Shown here piece by piece: positions 7,404 to 15,969 of a DNA stretch of 21,683 nucleotides. The DNA is from Candidatus Treponema excrementipullorum (GTDB lineage: Bacteria; Spirochaetota; Spirochaetia; Treponematales; Treponemataceae), in assembly GCA_018883625.1 (NCBI GenBank), contig JAHLFV010000191.1, forward strand, positions 1-21,683, given 5' to 3'. Under the pieces are notes generated by a model, which made no database searches, was not told the DNA's origin, and saw only the letters and a list, made by a program, of their open reading frames with translations. Each line of letters starts with the position of its first letter. Position 1 is the stretch's first letter. The position numbers and the translations under genes are program-made.

Positions 7404-8453
7404 TTAAGCATTTTCTCCCAGATTTTGTACCATGCCTCGAATCTCTTCCTTCCACCGGTCTACAAACCATTGGGGAGACAGGGGCTTGGCATTTTTACCC
7501 TGAGACAATATCCATTCCAAAAGGGGAAGATATTGGGAAGAGGTAAAAGATATCCGAGTAACGTCTTTTTCTTCACAATCGGTGATTTCTTGATTTTCTA
7601 CCCAGACAAATGACTTTATGTAAGGGCGGGCGGAACCATAAAACTCTATTTCGTACCGATCTACTTGAGAGCTGATAAACACTCCCAACTTGCTGCCGGA
7701 ACACTTTTGGGTAAAGTCATAATCGGGAGGAAGTTCAAAGCTGTCTTCCGTAAGACGCAGACGGGACATATTGGGCAGAAAAAAAAGTCGTTCCCCGCCG
7801 GCAGGCTTTTCGTCTTCGTCGTTCCATGCTGTTTCGTCCCAGCCAAAGAGAAAATACATGCCGTCTTTTAGAACAAGCTGGTAAGGACGGACCCGGCGAC
7901 TTTTGGGTGCGTCACCGGGAGAGTCCCATCGACCTATGTAATCAAATTCTACTATATGATTGTGTTCTAAAGCAGTAACAATGTTTTGTAAAAGTTCTTT
8001 GTCTATAACAACGCCGGGAGCCGGCGGGGTTGCTATGCGGGAAAGGATAGTGTTTTCCGGGCTCAGTTTTGTTTCTGTTACAAAATTGATGACCCGGGAA
8101 ATTTCACTGTAAAAGGGACTGTTATTAAAATCAGACAGCAAGATTTTTACTGCAGACAGATAAAAAATATCGTCTTGAGAAATTGTGTTAAGGGCTAAAT
8201 CCCAGTGACTGTCAGTGTAGTAGTACCCTTTTTTATACGGATCGTATGCAATGGGAGCATTAAATTCTACCTGTAATGTGGAAATATCCCGGTAAATGGT
8301 AGCAACGCCCACTTGTTCATATCCCGTCTTTTCACAATAGTAACTTTGAATTTTTTGTACATTGGGATAGGTTCCTGACTTTATAAGATTATGAATAATA
8401 ATCAGCCGTTCCAATATTTTTTTGTTTAATCGACGATTGTTCTTTTGTGCCAC
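7404..8453 (-). CDS. WYL-domain transcriptional regulator (YafY type)
   Basis: The start is taken at GTG 8453, giving MAQKNNRRLNKKILERLIII, which matches how this family usually begins. An upstream TTG at 8525 in the same frame lies inside a repeat and would add 24 unlikely residues. The N-terminal part, to about residue 75, is a winged helix with the typical GVATIYRDISTLQ recognition helix. The middle holds a WYL domain with IVEFDYIGRW and RRVRPYQLVLKDGMYFLFGW, where the Trp-Tyr-Leu triplet has become Met-Tyr-Phe. The C-terminal part resembles the WCX extension. In known members the WYL/WCX part binds ligands such as nucleic acid or nucleotides and controls DNA binding. The gene is divergent from the beta-helix gene, so that gene or the regulator itself is the likely target. 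WYL proteins also regulate some defence loci. Confidence 0.88.
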   Translation of the reverse strand: MAQKNNRRLNKKILERLIIIHNLIKSGTYPNVQKIQSYYCEKTGYEQVGVATIYRDISTLQVEFNAPIAYDPYKKGYYYTDSHWDLALNTISQDDIFYLSAVKILLSDFNNSPFYSEISRVINFVTETKLSPENTILSRIATPPAPGVVIDKELLQNIVTALEHNHIVEFDYIGRWDSPGDAPKSRRVRPYQLVLKDGMYFLFGWDETAWNDEDEKPAGGERLFFLPNMSRLRLTEDSFELPPDYDFTQKCSGSKLGVFISSQVDRYEIEFYGSARPYIKSFVWVENQEITDCEEKDVTRISFTSSQYLPLLEWILSQGKNAKPLSPQWFVDRWKEEIRGMVQNLGENA

Positions 8454-8466
8454 TTCTTCACTGTAA

Positions 8467-8540
8467 CGGAAATACTGTATAACGACAAGGCTTAGTTTCC
8501 GTACGGAAATACAGTATAACGGCAAGGCTCAGTTTCCGTT
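8467..8540. repeat. Two tandem 37-bp repeats, each with inverted ends
   Basis: Two adjacent 37-bp units (8467-8503 and 8504-8540) are identical at 33 positions. Each begins CGGAAATAC and ends AGTTTCCGT, so each carries inverted arms CGGAAA/TTTCCG. They lie 14 bp upstream of the likely start of the WYL regulator and about 46 bp upstream of the divergent promoter. This position suits a paired operator for that regulator; the role is inferred. Confidence 0.7.
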
Positions 8541-8586
8541 TGTCGTGTTGATATAAGGTTTACAGTATTTTACTTGGTGGAAAAAA

Positions 8587-8616
8587 TTGACATTTTTTCT
8601 CTGCCGGTACTATAAT
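8587..8616 (+). promoter_or_regulatory. Consensus sigma-70 promoter of the beta-helix gene
   Basis: TTGACA (8587-8592), an 18-bp spacer and TATAAT (8611-8616) match the sigma-70 consensus in all 12 positions. Transcription should begin near 8623, leaving a 5' untranslated region of about 70 bases before the ATG at 8695. The 37-bp repeats lie just upstream, which fits control by the divergent WYL regulator. Confidence 0.85.
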
Positions 8617-8694
8617 TATTGCAGATATAGTGTTATAAAGTTCTTAGGGGAAAAGTATTCCATAAATAAAATCCTTTTTAGTGAGGTGCTGTAT

Positions 8695-10950
8695 ATGAAG
8701 GGGTTAAAACCTGTAATAAGTCTGACAATAGTTTGTGTGATAATAACAGGAAACTTGTTTTCTCAAGGCACTCCTTCCAAAAAATATATTCCCATGGCCA
8801 CGTCGGACTTGACCCGATTACCCCTTGTTTCGGCTACCGGAGTAAAATCAGAAACAGAAACTGCCAAGGAATTGGGAATACTGCCGGCAGGGTGGGAAAC
8901 CAACCTTGCCGCAGAAGCTGATTTTGCCGGCTTTTACACAATGATGACCTCTTTGATTTCCCTTTGTGATAGGTCAGCTTTGTCTGTGTGGCAGAAGAAT
9001 GTGCAGGCCGATGCTTTTCCGCATCGTACCATGAAACGGGATGACGGCCTGGTATTGCTGATGTTGGCGGCAGAGGCTTTAGGTTACAACGTGTACAATG
9101 CCCGGGACTATGGTTTTTGCACGGAAAACTATGTAAACTACGACTTGCTGTTTTCTCAGCTTTCTTGGGATTATCCTTACTGCGATGCCGGACGAGAAAT
9201 CGATATGTTTTTTCCCGACGGAGGAGAAGACCCCATCGGTTCCGTGCCTATTTCCGCTGTTTTTTGGATGCAGCGCCGGATGGATGTCCATTATCATCGT
9301 CACTTTTTTGATGGAGACAAGGAGTTAAATTTTCATCTTGACCAACCTTTGACCAGAGAAGCTGGCATTGCCGCAGCGGTGCGGTTGTATAATTCGGAAA
9401 AGTTAGCGTACAATCCTTACGCTTTGAACATGAGAACGCCCACCGGGGAAGACAAAGCTATCTTGAAAGCGGCAGAGGCTCAAAAACAGGCAATCCTTAC
9501 CAATACCGATACTATGAAGTGCAAAGGTACAGCCTACTACGTTTCAAATACCGGTAACGACTCAAACGACGGTTTGTCTCCTCAAACTGCTTGGGCAACA
9601 TTAGAAGCGGTAAATTCTGCCAATCTTGCTGCCGGAGATGGAGTATACTTTGAACGGGGCGGTACTTGGCGGGGACAGTTATGGGCTCAGGAAGGCGTTA
9701 TCTATTCGGCTTACGGGGAAGGTGCAAAACCCAATATATATGCTTCTCCGGAAAACGGTGCAGATCCTGCTAAATGGTCTTTGCTAAAAGGAACGGACAA
9801 TATTTGGGTGTATCACACTGACATGATGGATTGCGGAATTTTGGTATTTAATGAGGGGGAATTGTGGGGTACAAAAGTTGCACCCCGATATATGGAGGGT
9901 TATCTGTCCACCATTCAGGAAGGAAAGCCCTTTAATGTAAAAACAGAATTGACAAAGGATTTAATGTTTTTTTCCGAAGCAGACAGTATTCTCTACGAAG
10001 GGGCTCCTTTCCGGTATACGGTTATGGATACCTGTGACCATGGAGAGTACCCGGAAGAAGTTGTGGGTACTTTGTATCTCCGCTGTGATGCCGGAAACCC
10101 GGGAGACGTCTTTGACAGCATTGAATTTGCGGTACGGCAGAATATTGTTTTGCCGGCAGACAAAGCTGTGTTCCATAATTTGAGCTTAAAATATACCGGT
10201 GCCCACGGTATTTTTGGAGGAGATATGGGATACGATGTTTCCTTTTGTGAAATTGGTTGGATCGGTGGTTCCCCTCAGTACTATCGCTACGATACCGGGG
10301 AACCGGTTATTATGGGCAACGGAGTAGAGTGCGACGGTAGCTATAATCATTATTCGGTAACGGACTGTTATATTTACCAGTGTTATGATGCCGGGGTTTC
10401 CAATCAAGATCCTGCAGAAGATCCGGAAGTAACGGGACGGGCAACCGGGAATATCAGAAATGTGGTTCAAAAAAACATAACTTATGCAAGAAACGTGTTT
10501 GCCTACAACGATATGCCGGTAGAGATTTTCTTTACTCTGGAAGATAACACCGGGTACGGGCGTCACCGAATGGAAAACGTATCAATAGAAGAAAATTATT
10601 TTCTCTACACGGGATACGGATGGTATATGGGCACAAAGGGAGCTGTAGGTTCTGCCTATATGGGACACAGTGCCCCTAACGCATCAAAAAACTTCCGCAT
10701 TCTGAACAATGTGTTTTACCTTAGTACGGGGCCTTTGCTGCAAACAGGTGCGCCGAAAAAATGGCAACCTAAAGTGGAAGGAAATACCTATGTGCAAAAT
10801 GACGGCGGTGTTTTGATTATGTGGCCCGGCATAGAAGGAGAAGGCCGACAAGTTTTGTATCCCTATTTTTACAATGAATACAGGGACACTGTTACAGACA
10901 CAATTAAAAATGTACTGGGAGACAAAAAGGCCACTGTGTTAAAAAATTGA
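8695..10950 (+). CDS. Secreted right-handed beta-helix protein
   Basis: The start is set at ATG 8695, after GTGAGGTG. A longer frame from 8587 begins inside the -35 box and is not credible. The 751-residue product has a signal peptide (about 1-24, MKGLKPVISLTIVC...LFSQ) without a lipobox. Residues 30-240 form a helical domain with two S-layer-homology-like patches, MKRDDGLVLLMLAAEALGY (113-131) and PLTREAGIAAAVRLYNSE (218-235). From 279 on, AYYVSNTGNDSNDGLSPQTA opens a parallel beta-helix of the kind found in polysaccharide lyases and related carbohydrate-active proteins, continuing to about 720 with recurring Asn-rich turns (NVFAYN, ENYFLYTGYG, NNVFYL). It probably acts on or binds a polysaccharide outside the cell. 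Catalytic residues cannot be assigned. It has its own promoter and terminator. Confidence 0.85.
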   Translation: MKGLKPVISLTIVCVIITGNLFSQGTPSKKYIPMATSDLTRLPLVSATGVKSETETAKELGILPAGWETNLAAEADFAGFYTMMTSLISLCDRSALSVWQKNVQADAFPHRTMKRDDGLVLLMLAAEALGYNVYNARDYGFCTENYVNYDLLFSQLSWDYPYCDAGREIDMFFPDGGEDPIGSVPISAVFWMQRRMDVHYHRHFFDGDKELNFHLDQPLTREAGIAAAVRLYNSEKLAYNPYALNMRTPTGEDKAILKAAEAQKQAILTNTDTMKCKGTAYYVSNTGNDSNDGLSPQTAWATLEAVNSANLAAGDGVYFERGGTWRGQLWAQEGVIYSAYGEGAKPNIYASPENGADPAKWSLLKGTDNIWVYHTDMMDCGILVFNEGELWGTKVAPRYMEGYLSTIQEGKPFNVKTELTKDLMFFSEADSILYEGAPFRYTVMDTCDHGEYPEEVVGTLYLRCDAGNPGDVFDSIEFAVRQNIVLPADKAVFHNLSLKYTGAHGIFGGDMGYDVSFCEIGWIGGSPQYYRYDTGEPVIMGNGVECDGSYNHYSVTDCYIYQCYDAGVSNQDPAEDPEVTGRATGNIRNVVQKNITYARNVFAYNDMPVEIFFTLEDNTGYGRHRMENVSIEENYFLYTGYGWYMGTKGAVGSAYMGHSAPNASKNFRILNNVFYLSTGPLLQTGAPKKWQPKVEGNTYVQNDGGVLIMWPGIEGEGRQVLYPYFYNEYRDTVTDTIKNVLGDKKATVLKN

Positions 10951-10995
10951 GAGGCTCGGTACATCACCGGTAGCCAAAAGTTTTATCAAAAATAG

Positions 10996-11041
10996 GCTGT
11001 CCTAGAAGTTATAAAAACTTTGTGTAGGACAGCTTTTTTTT
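10996..11041 (+). terminator. Rho-independent terminator after the beta-helix gene
   Basis: GCTGTCCTA (10996-11004) pairs with TAGGACAGC (11025-11033), with a further AAGTT/AACTT pairing in the loop, and a run of eight T follows. It lies 45 bp after the stop codon and isolates the gene from the ATPase gene downstream. Confidence 0.92.
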
Positions 11042-11051
11042 AATATTTTTT

Positions 11052-11076
11052 CCCTCTATCACTATATGATAGAGGG
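11052..11076. promoter_or_regulatory. Perfect 9-bp inverted repeat upstream of the ATPase gene
   Basis: CCCTCTATC (11052-11060), a 7-base loop and GATAGAGGG (11068-11076) lie 32 bp before the ATPase ATG. No T run follows on either strand, so it is not a terminator. TATGAT (11065-11070) inside it could be a -10 box, which would make the repeat an operator, but no good -35 is visible. It could also be an mRNA leader hairpin. Confidence 0.5.
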
Positions 11077-11108
11077 CTGTGATACAGTGCAGAATAGGGA
11101 GGTCTCTC

Positions 11109-13631
11109 ATGGAAGATATTTCTTTGTATTCTGTAAAACAGGGGGCACAGCAAGAACTTACTGCCATCCTCTTATATGTATACAATATATGTGGGGATAT
11201 AGACGATTATAAAGATTTAGGCGCTCTTCAGAATTTATTTATGGCTTTAGTCAGGGCTTTCCGCAAAGAAGCTCACCTTCGGAAGGTAATGGATGCCATA
11301 ATCAAAAACCACAAAACACATAAATTGCTTACAGTAAAAAACTGTTGTTCGGAAGAAGAAGCAGGGGAACCACTTCATCCCTTTGAGTATCCCGGAACTA
11401 TCAAAGAAAATTTCTTGGAAGATCCGGTAATTTTTCATCGGGCACAGGGATGGAAGACAGACTCTGCTGACAGCATAAGTCTTGTCCGTTGCATGTTTGC
11501 AGAAGAATATGCTGACTTTTCGTCTCTTCTCTTGTACACTTTTTTCCGTCCCATCGGGCCTGTCGGTTCTGGCGAGCCTGTCGGTTCTAGCGGGCCGATA
11601 GAATCGCTAGGGGAACAAAACTTTTCTATACTACAGGAGAGACGCTTTCCAAACATCGCAAAGGTTGCGGAATTCCCTTCCATACAAATGGACGTAAAGA
11701 CTTTTGGATACAATTTTCTCAAAAATACAGACAAAGTCAGATTTTTAGTTGACCGATTTTCCCTTACGGAGACAGAAGCCAAGCTTATATACTGTGGTTA
11801 TCTGTTCCATGCAGTAAGGGAGTTGAACAGACTTTTTGTTTCATTAGTACAAAAAGGAAAATCCCCAATTTCCATCTATGCCCACAGTTTGGGACTATCT
11901 GTTACCACCATAAAAAGTGTTCTCAAAGAAAAAGGCAGATTGTGTAGCTTTTACTTTTTTGACACCGAAGGTAACATGGCAGAAGACTTGATAGACTGTA
12001 TCTATGAAGGAAATGCAGACATACTGTTTGAATGCATAAGTGACAGGGCGGCTCTTGGGGAAAGTAGTACTGAGGCTCTCAAAAAAGATACTCTCCGAGA
12101 CAAAAATCAAGAGTTAACAGATTTTACGGTACCGGAAGAAGAAAGTCGTGCTGCAATAGAATTGTTACAAAGTCTTGAGTCTCCTCAGTTTTTGCTTTAC
12201 GGAACAAACGATTATGAAAAAATCACCTGGGCTAAGGCCGTGGTAAGGAAAGCCGGCTTTATTCCCGAAGTATTTTCTACTTTGTGGAGCTCTTGTCTGG
12301 AAGACGTTTCTCAGGAAGAAATTTCTCAAGAAAGTGATGCTCAGACCGTGCCACCGGAAGAATCATGTACCACAGAACTTAGTTCCGGCAAGTTGATGCG
12401 GGGACGATTAAAAGCTTTACTGTCGGTACAGAAAAAAAACACAGTGTTTATAATAGACTTACTGGAACAAAGTTTTTTTAGCGGTAATTTTATGGAGTTA
12501 CGGGAAAACAGCAAAAAGATGGTAGAAAGAAACGATTTTCTGTATACCTTGTTGCAAAATCCCAATAAAGTTATGTGGGTAGTGAATTACAGTCACTTAT
12601 GGGAACCGCCTATTTTGGCCCGTTTTGACTTTTCCCGTAATTTTGAAGAACCGGATAGGGACACACTGTGCAGGTTAGCTGACTCAAAACTAAAAAATCT
12701 CACTATCAGCGAAAGTCTGCACAAAGAACTGGTGGAACTGTGCGGTACATATTACGTTTCAGAAAGATCACTGGACACCATGGTGGAGACTATTAAGCAT
12801 ATGCCTCCGGAAAAATCGGAGAAAACTATTAAGTCCACCATAGAAAAGATTTTTGAAGCCCAATCCAACTTATTGGCTCCCTCCACACCACAGTCAACAG
12901 TAAGAGGTCTCAAAAAAAACTATACTCTTTCTGTTCTGAACACCTCCGTACCGGCAGAAGAAATTTTGTCTATGGTAAAAAATGCCCAAAACTTTTCGGA
13001 AGAAGAAGGAATTCGGCTATTGTTCCACGGTGCCAGCGGAACCGGTAAAACAGAATTGGCTCGATATATAGGAGACGCACTGGGTAAAGAAGTATGCCTT
13101 AAACGGGTCAGCGATATTTTAGGACCTCGGGTAGGGGAAAGCGAACAACACATGGCAGAAGCTTTCAGAGAGGCGGAAAGCAAAGGAAATATTCTCTTAC
13201 TGGATGAAGCAGATTCTTTTTTTGCAGACAGAAAAAACGCCTTTAACAACTGGGAAATTACTTTGGTAAACGAACTGTTATCTCAAATGGAAGATTTTAA
13301 GGGAATCTTAATTTGTACTACCAACTTCCGGGAGTCCATGGATGTTGCCATGGAACGGCGTTTTCACATTATCTGTGAATTTAACCCGCTTACGAAGGAA
13401 GGCATAGAAACCTTGTTAGCACGTTTCTTTCCAGCTTACACCTTTGAAAAAGGTCAGATAGAAAAACTGTGCCGATACACTACCGTTACACCCGGAGACT
13501 TTGGCATTTTTGCAAGCAAACTGCGCTTTATGAACCCGGCAGAAATCACCGCCGGATTCATTGTGCAACAGTTATGTAAGTTACAAGAAGAAAAAAAAGG
13601 AACAGTACATACTGTAGGCTTTCTTGCATAA
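11109..13631 (+). CDS. Large AAA+ ATPase with a degenerate first AAA domain
   Basis: The start is ATG 11109, preceded by AGGGAGG, giving 840 residues. The N-terminal half is helical and lacks a known domain, apart from a patch LTETEAKLIYCGYLFHAVRELN. Near residue 360, QFLLYGTNDYEKITWAKAVV sits where a Walker A would be expected, followed near 445 by NTVFIIDLLE in place of Walker B. This looks like a first AAA domain that has lost nucleotide binding. The C-terminal domain is intact: Walker A GASGTGKT (about 641-648), Walker B ILLLDEAD (about 695-702), sensor 1 TTN (about 738) and the arginine pair ERRF. It belongs to the COG0464-like AAA group. The substrate is unknown; remodelling of a protein complex is the general role. 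No signal peptide or membrane segment is seen. An 18-bp tandem repeat interrupts the N-terminal region. Confidence 0.85.
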   Translation: MEDISLYSVKQGAQQELTAILLYVYNICGDIDDYKDLGALQNLFMALVRAFRKEAHLRKVMDAIIKNHKTHKLLTVKNCCSEEEAGEPLHPFEYPGTIKENFLEDPVIFHRAQGWKTDSADSISLVRCMFAEEYADFSSLLLYTFFRPIGPVGSGEPVGSSGPIESLGEQNFSILQERRFPNIAKVAEFPSIQMDVKTFGYNFLKNTDKVRFLVDRFSLTETEAKLIYCGYLFHAVRELNRLFVSLVQKGKSPISIYAHSLGLSVTTIKSVLKEKGRLCSFYFFDTEGNMAEDLIDCIYEGNADILFECISDRAALGESSTEALKKDTLRDKNQELTDFTVPEEESRAAIELLQSLESPQFLLYGTNDYEKITWAKAVVRKAGFIPEVFSTLWSSCLEDVSQEEISQESDAQTVPPEESCTTELSSGKLMRGRLKALLSVQKKNTVFIIDLLEQSFFSGNFMELRENSKKMVERNDFLYTLLQNPNKVMWVVNYSHLWEPPILARFDFSRNFEEPDRDTLCRLADSKLKNLTISESLHKELVELCGTYYVSERSLDTMVETIKHMPPEKSEKTIKSTIEKIFEAQSNLLAPSTPQSTVRGLKKNYTLSVLNTSVPAEEILSMVKNAQNFSEEEGIRLLFHGASGTGKTELARYIGDALGKEVCLKRVSDILGPRVGESEQHMAEAFREAESKGNILLLDEADSFFADRKNAFNNWEITLVNELLSQMEDFKGILICTTNFRESMDVAMERRFHIICEFNPLTKEGIETLLARFFPAYTFEKGQIEKLCRYTTVTPGDFGIFASKLRFMNPAEITAGFIVQQLCKLQEEKKGTVHTVGFLA
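11558..11611 (+). repeat. 18-bp in-frame tandem repeats within the ATPase gene
   Basis: Two 18-bp units, GCCTGTCGGTTCTGGCGA (11558-11575) and the near copy at 11576-11593, are followed by a degenerate third (11594-11611). They encode the low-complexity stretch around GPVGSGEPVGSSGPIESLG. The repeat is GC-richer than its surroundings and keeps the reading frame. Confidence 0.65.
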
Positions 13632-13645
13632 AAGCATAAAAGCCG

Positions 13646-14095
13646 TCACACTTTGATTTTGAACACTACCTTCTTTGCTTTTTCGGCGGTGTCCGTTAAA
13701 GCAATGCCCGGGGCGTGGGGCTCTCCCGGCAAAAACAAGGCAAAGAACCCGGGACGGGCAGTGTATGAAACCATTGTTTCTCCTTTTACAAAGGCTATGT
13801 CTTTGTTTGCATCGTACCCTTGTGCCTGTAAAGCCAAGTCCTTGGTGGCTGCCTTCATAATTTCACCGCCGGAAAGCATAATCTGTAGATCTGCTTCTCT
13901 TTGGTGTATTTCAAAGTCTTTGTGGCCCACGTGAGTTTCATAGTGAACAATATTATACCGACAATTAGGATCATCGGTGGTATAGGAACCCGGTTCTTTA
14001 GACAGCAAGTCTTCTTTCAAAATTGCATCTGCTGTTTTAAGAGCCGGAAAATCCTTGGCGTACAAACTTAATCGATCCAGTGAATCAAAAATCAT
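13646..14095 (-). CDS. YhcH/YjgK/YiaL family (DUF386) protein
   Basis: The start is ATG 14095, five bases after a perfect AAGGAGG; an in-frame ATG eight codons further upstream is ignored. The 149-residue protein is a small cupin-like member of the YhcH/YjgK/YiaL family, also seen as EbgC. Visible features are the opening MIFDSLDRLSLYA, the metal-site segment EIHQREADLQ, and LPGEPHAPG with a further His near the C-terminus. Relatives are linked to sugar catabolism, and YhcH-type members are reported to act as anomerases on sialic acid-like sugars. The exact substrate here is not clear. No sugar catabolic genes adjoin it. It is convergent with the ATPase gene. Confidence 0.87.
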   Translation of the reverse strand: MIFDSLDRLSLYAKDFPALKTADAILKEDLLSKEPGSYTTDDPNCRYNIVHYETHVGHKDFEIHQREADLQIMLSGGEIMKAATKDLALQAQGYDANKDIAFVKGETMVSYTARPGFFALFLPGEPHAPGIALTDTAEKAKKVVFKIKV

Positions 14096-14128
14096 AGTGT
14101 CCTCCTTATGTAACCCCATGGTTACCCA

Positions 14129-14398
14129 TCATTGATTTTCGGAAAGAAATTTTTCTTTAAATTCTGCTACCGGAATAGGCTTACTGTAATAGTATCCCTG
14201 ACCATAGTCACAGGATAATTCTTTAAGCATTTGCTCGCTGTCTGCTGTTTCTATACCTTCGGCAACAGTGGTCATATTCATCTTTTTAGCCATCTCTATA
14301 ATGACTTCCAGAATTTTCCGTTGGTTACTGTCTTTGTTTGTTCTGGCCTGCATAACAAAGGCTCTATCCAGTTTTAGCTCATCGATGCGTAATTCCCC
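14129..14398 (-). pseudogene. Truncated EAL-domain (c-di-GMP phosphodiesterase) remnant
   Basis: The frame reads GELRIDELKLDRAFVMQAR from an in-frame stop at 14399-14401 onward, then IIEMAKKMNMTTVAEGIET and CDYGQGYYYSKPIP. These are the last 80-90 residues of an EAL domain, including the KxDR, EGIET and GQGYYYSKP motifs. The catalytic first two thirds, with the EAL motif itself, are absent. A Met at 14353 could be mistaken for a start, but family motifs continue upstream of it. The break at about 14400 is abrupt. The remnant cannot hydrolyse c-di-GMP. No second fragment was found in the adjacent 200 bp. Confidence 0.85.
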
Positions 14399-14598
14399 TT
14401 AATTTATATACTACCTTCTTCTCTTTCATTATAATTTCCGTCTTATGTTTTGTGGTAATTCTTTTTGCGTAGGTTATAATTAAAAACAAAGAAGTTACAG
14501 ATGCAGCTTATATTCCTGTTATAGCTTACGATACAACGATTGTACTTTAACTTACCATGACAGTCAATCTCAAAAAATACTAAAATTATAAATATTAC

Positions 14599-15921
14599 TC
14601 AATATGAAGATTTATTCCTTAACAATATTAAAAATCCCACAATATCTGCTACGAACCATCCAATAGGAACAGAGATCCAAATAGCTAAAACTCCAAAAAC
14701 AGGAGCAAGGGTGTAGGCAATAAGGACCCGTAAACCTAAAGAAATAATTGTCAACACAACAGATACACCGGCTCTCTCCAGTCCTCGGAATATGGCATAA
14801 AATAAAAACAACATGCCTATGCCCACATAAAAGGAACCTTCCCACCGCAGGTACTGTACGCCGATGTCCAGTACTTCTTTTTGTCCGGGATCAATAAACA
14901 GTGTCAGCAGTATGGGTGCACAGAAAAATATGACCAAAGATAAGATAAGACAAAATGTACAAGACAGCAAAAATGCTTCCTTTATGCCCTGAATGATTCT
15001 TTCAGGTTTTTGAGCACCTTTATTTTGTGCCACAAAGGTGGTAAAGCCGTTGGCAAAATCCTGAGCCGGGGCATAGGCAAAGGCATCGATTTTTACGCCG
15101 GCGGCAAAGGCAGCCATGGTAGCTACACCAAAGCTGTTTACCAAACTTTGAATCATTAAAATACCGAAATTCATAATAGACTGCTGCATGCCGGTAAGAA
15201 AACTGACAGAAGCCAAACGACGTATCAAGGCGTAGTCAGGAGAACAGTCTTTGAGGGAAAAGTTCAGCTGGGGCTTTTTTACAATGGTGTAAAAAAGCAA
15301 GGCCAAGGCAGAAAGTCCCTGTGCAATGACTGTGGCCCAGGCAGCTCCTGCAATACCAAAAGGAAAGACCAAAACAAAAAGTACATCCAAAACAATATTG
15401 GTAAGGGTAGCAATAAAAAGACACACCAACGCCGGTATCGTGTTCCCCACGCTTCTTAACAGAGCGGCATAAAAATTATACAAAAAAATAAAGGGAATAC
15501 CGGCAAAAATTACGGAAAGATACAGGGTAAAATATCCTTCCACTTCCCGGGGAACTCTCATAAGCTTTGTAACGGCAGAAAGGCTGCCGTAGGCAACACA
15601 GAGAAGTACTACGGTTACAAATACCAACAGTCCAAAGGCATTGGCAACACTTTGTTTAAACCTTTTACTGTCTTGCTGTCCCCAAAATTGACTGAAGACA
15701 ACACTGCTACCCATGGAAAGTCCCAACAGAATACTGGTAAGCAAGGTCATTAACGAAAAAGCACTGCCTACGGCAGCCAATGCTTCCTTGCCAAGATACC
15801 GCCCCACGACCCAAGTATCTACCAGGTTATATAGTTGTTGTAAGAGGTTGCCTGCCATAAGAGGCACGCTGAAACGTATTAAAGCGGGACGGATGGCTCC
15901 CTGAGTAAAATCTTGTTGCAT
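14599..15921 (-). CDS. MATE family multidrug/toxin exporter
   Basis: This 440-residue polytopic membrane protein opens with the family signature FSVPLMAGNLLQQLYNLVDT and GRYLGKEALAAVGSAFSL. It continues as twelve hydrophobic segments in two similar halves; the second half begins near RLASVSFLTGMQQSIMNFGI. MATE proteins export cationic drugs, toxins or metabolites using a Na+ or H+ gradient. Substrate and coupling ion cannot be read here. The RBS GAGGAT stands before the ATG. The gene is read after the rubredoxin gene on the same strand but a strong terminator separates them, so it must have its own promoter in the short gap. The C-terminus (LLRNKSSY) is normal. Confidence 0.95.
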   Translation of the reverse strand: MQQDFTQGAIRPALIRFSVPLMAGNLLQQLYNLVDTWVVGRYLGKEALAAVGSAFSLMTLLTSILLGLSMGSSVVFSQFWGQQDSKRFKQSVANAFGLLVFVTVVLLCVAYGSLSAVTKLMRVPREVEGYFTLYLSVIFAGIPFIFLYNFYAALLRSVGNTIPALVCLFIATLTNIVLDVLFVLVFPFGIAGAAWATVIAQGLSALALLFYTIVKKPQLNFSLKDCSPDYALIRRLASVSFLTGMQQSIMNFGILMIQSLVNSFGVATMAAFAAGVKIDAFAYAPAQDFANGFTTFVAQNKGAQKPERIIQGIKEAFLLSCTFCLILSLVIFFCAPILLTLFIDPGQKEVLDIGVQYLRWEGSFYVGIGMLFLFYAIFRGLERAGVSVVLTIISLGLRVLIAYTLAPVFGVLAIWISVPIGWFVADIVGFLILLRNKSSY

Positions 15922-15969
15922 AAGGCATCCTCACGGAAAAGTATTTTAAATCACTTGGTATATTTATAT

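Noticed and set aside
8587..8694. Upstream extension of the beta-helix gene starting at TTG 8587
   Set aside because: The extension begins inside the -35 box of a perfect promoter, while ATG 8695 has an RBS and gives a proper signal peptide.
14110..14125. GTAACC/GGTTAC inverted repeat between the EAL remnant and the YhcH-type gene
   Set aside because: It is short, has no T run and overlaps the region just upstream of a strong RBS; likely chance.
14400..14598. Plus-strand hydrophobic frame upstream of the MATE stop
   Set aside because: It is interrupted by stops and AT-rich DNA readily gives hydrophobic codons; no family motif is visible.
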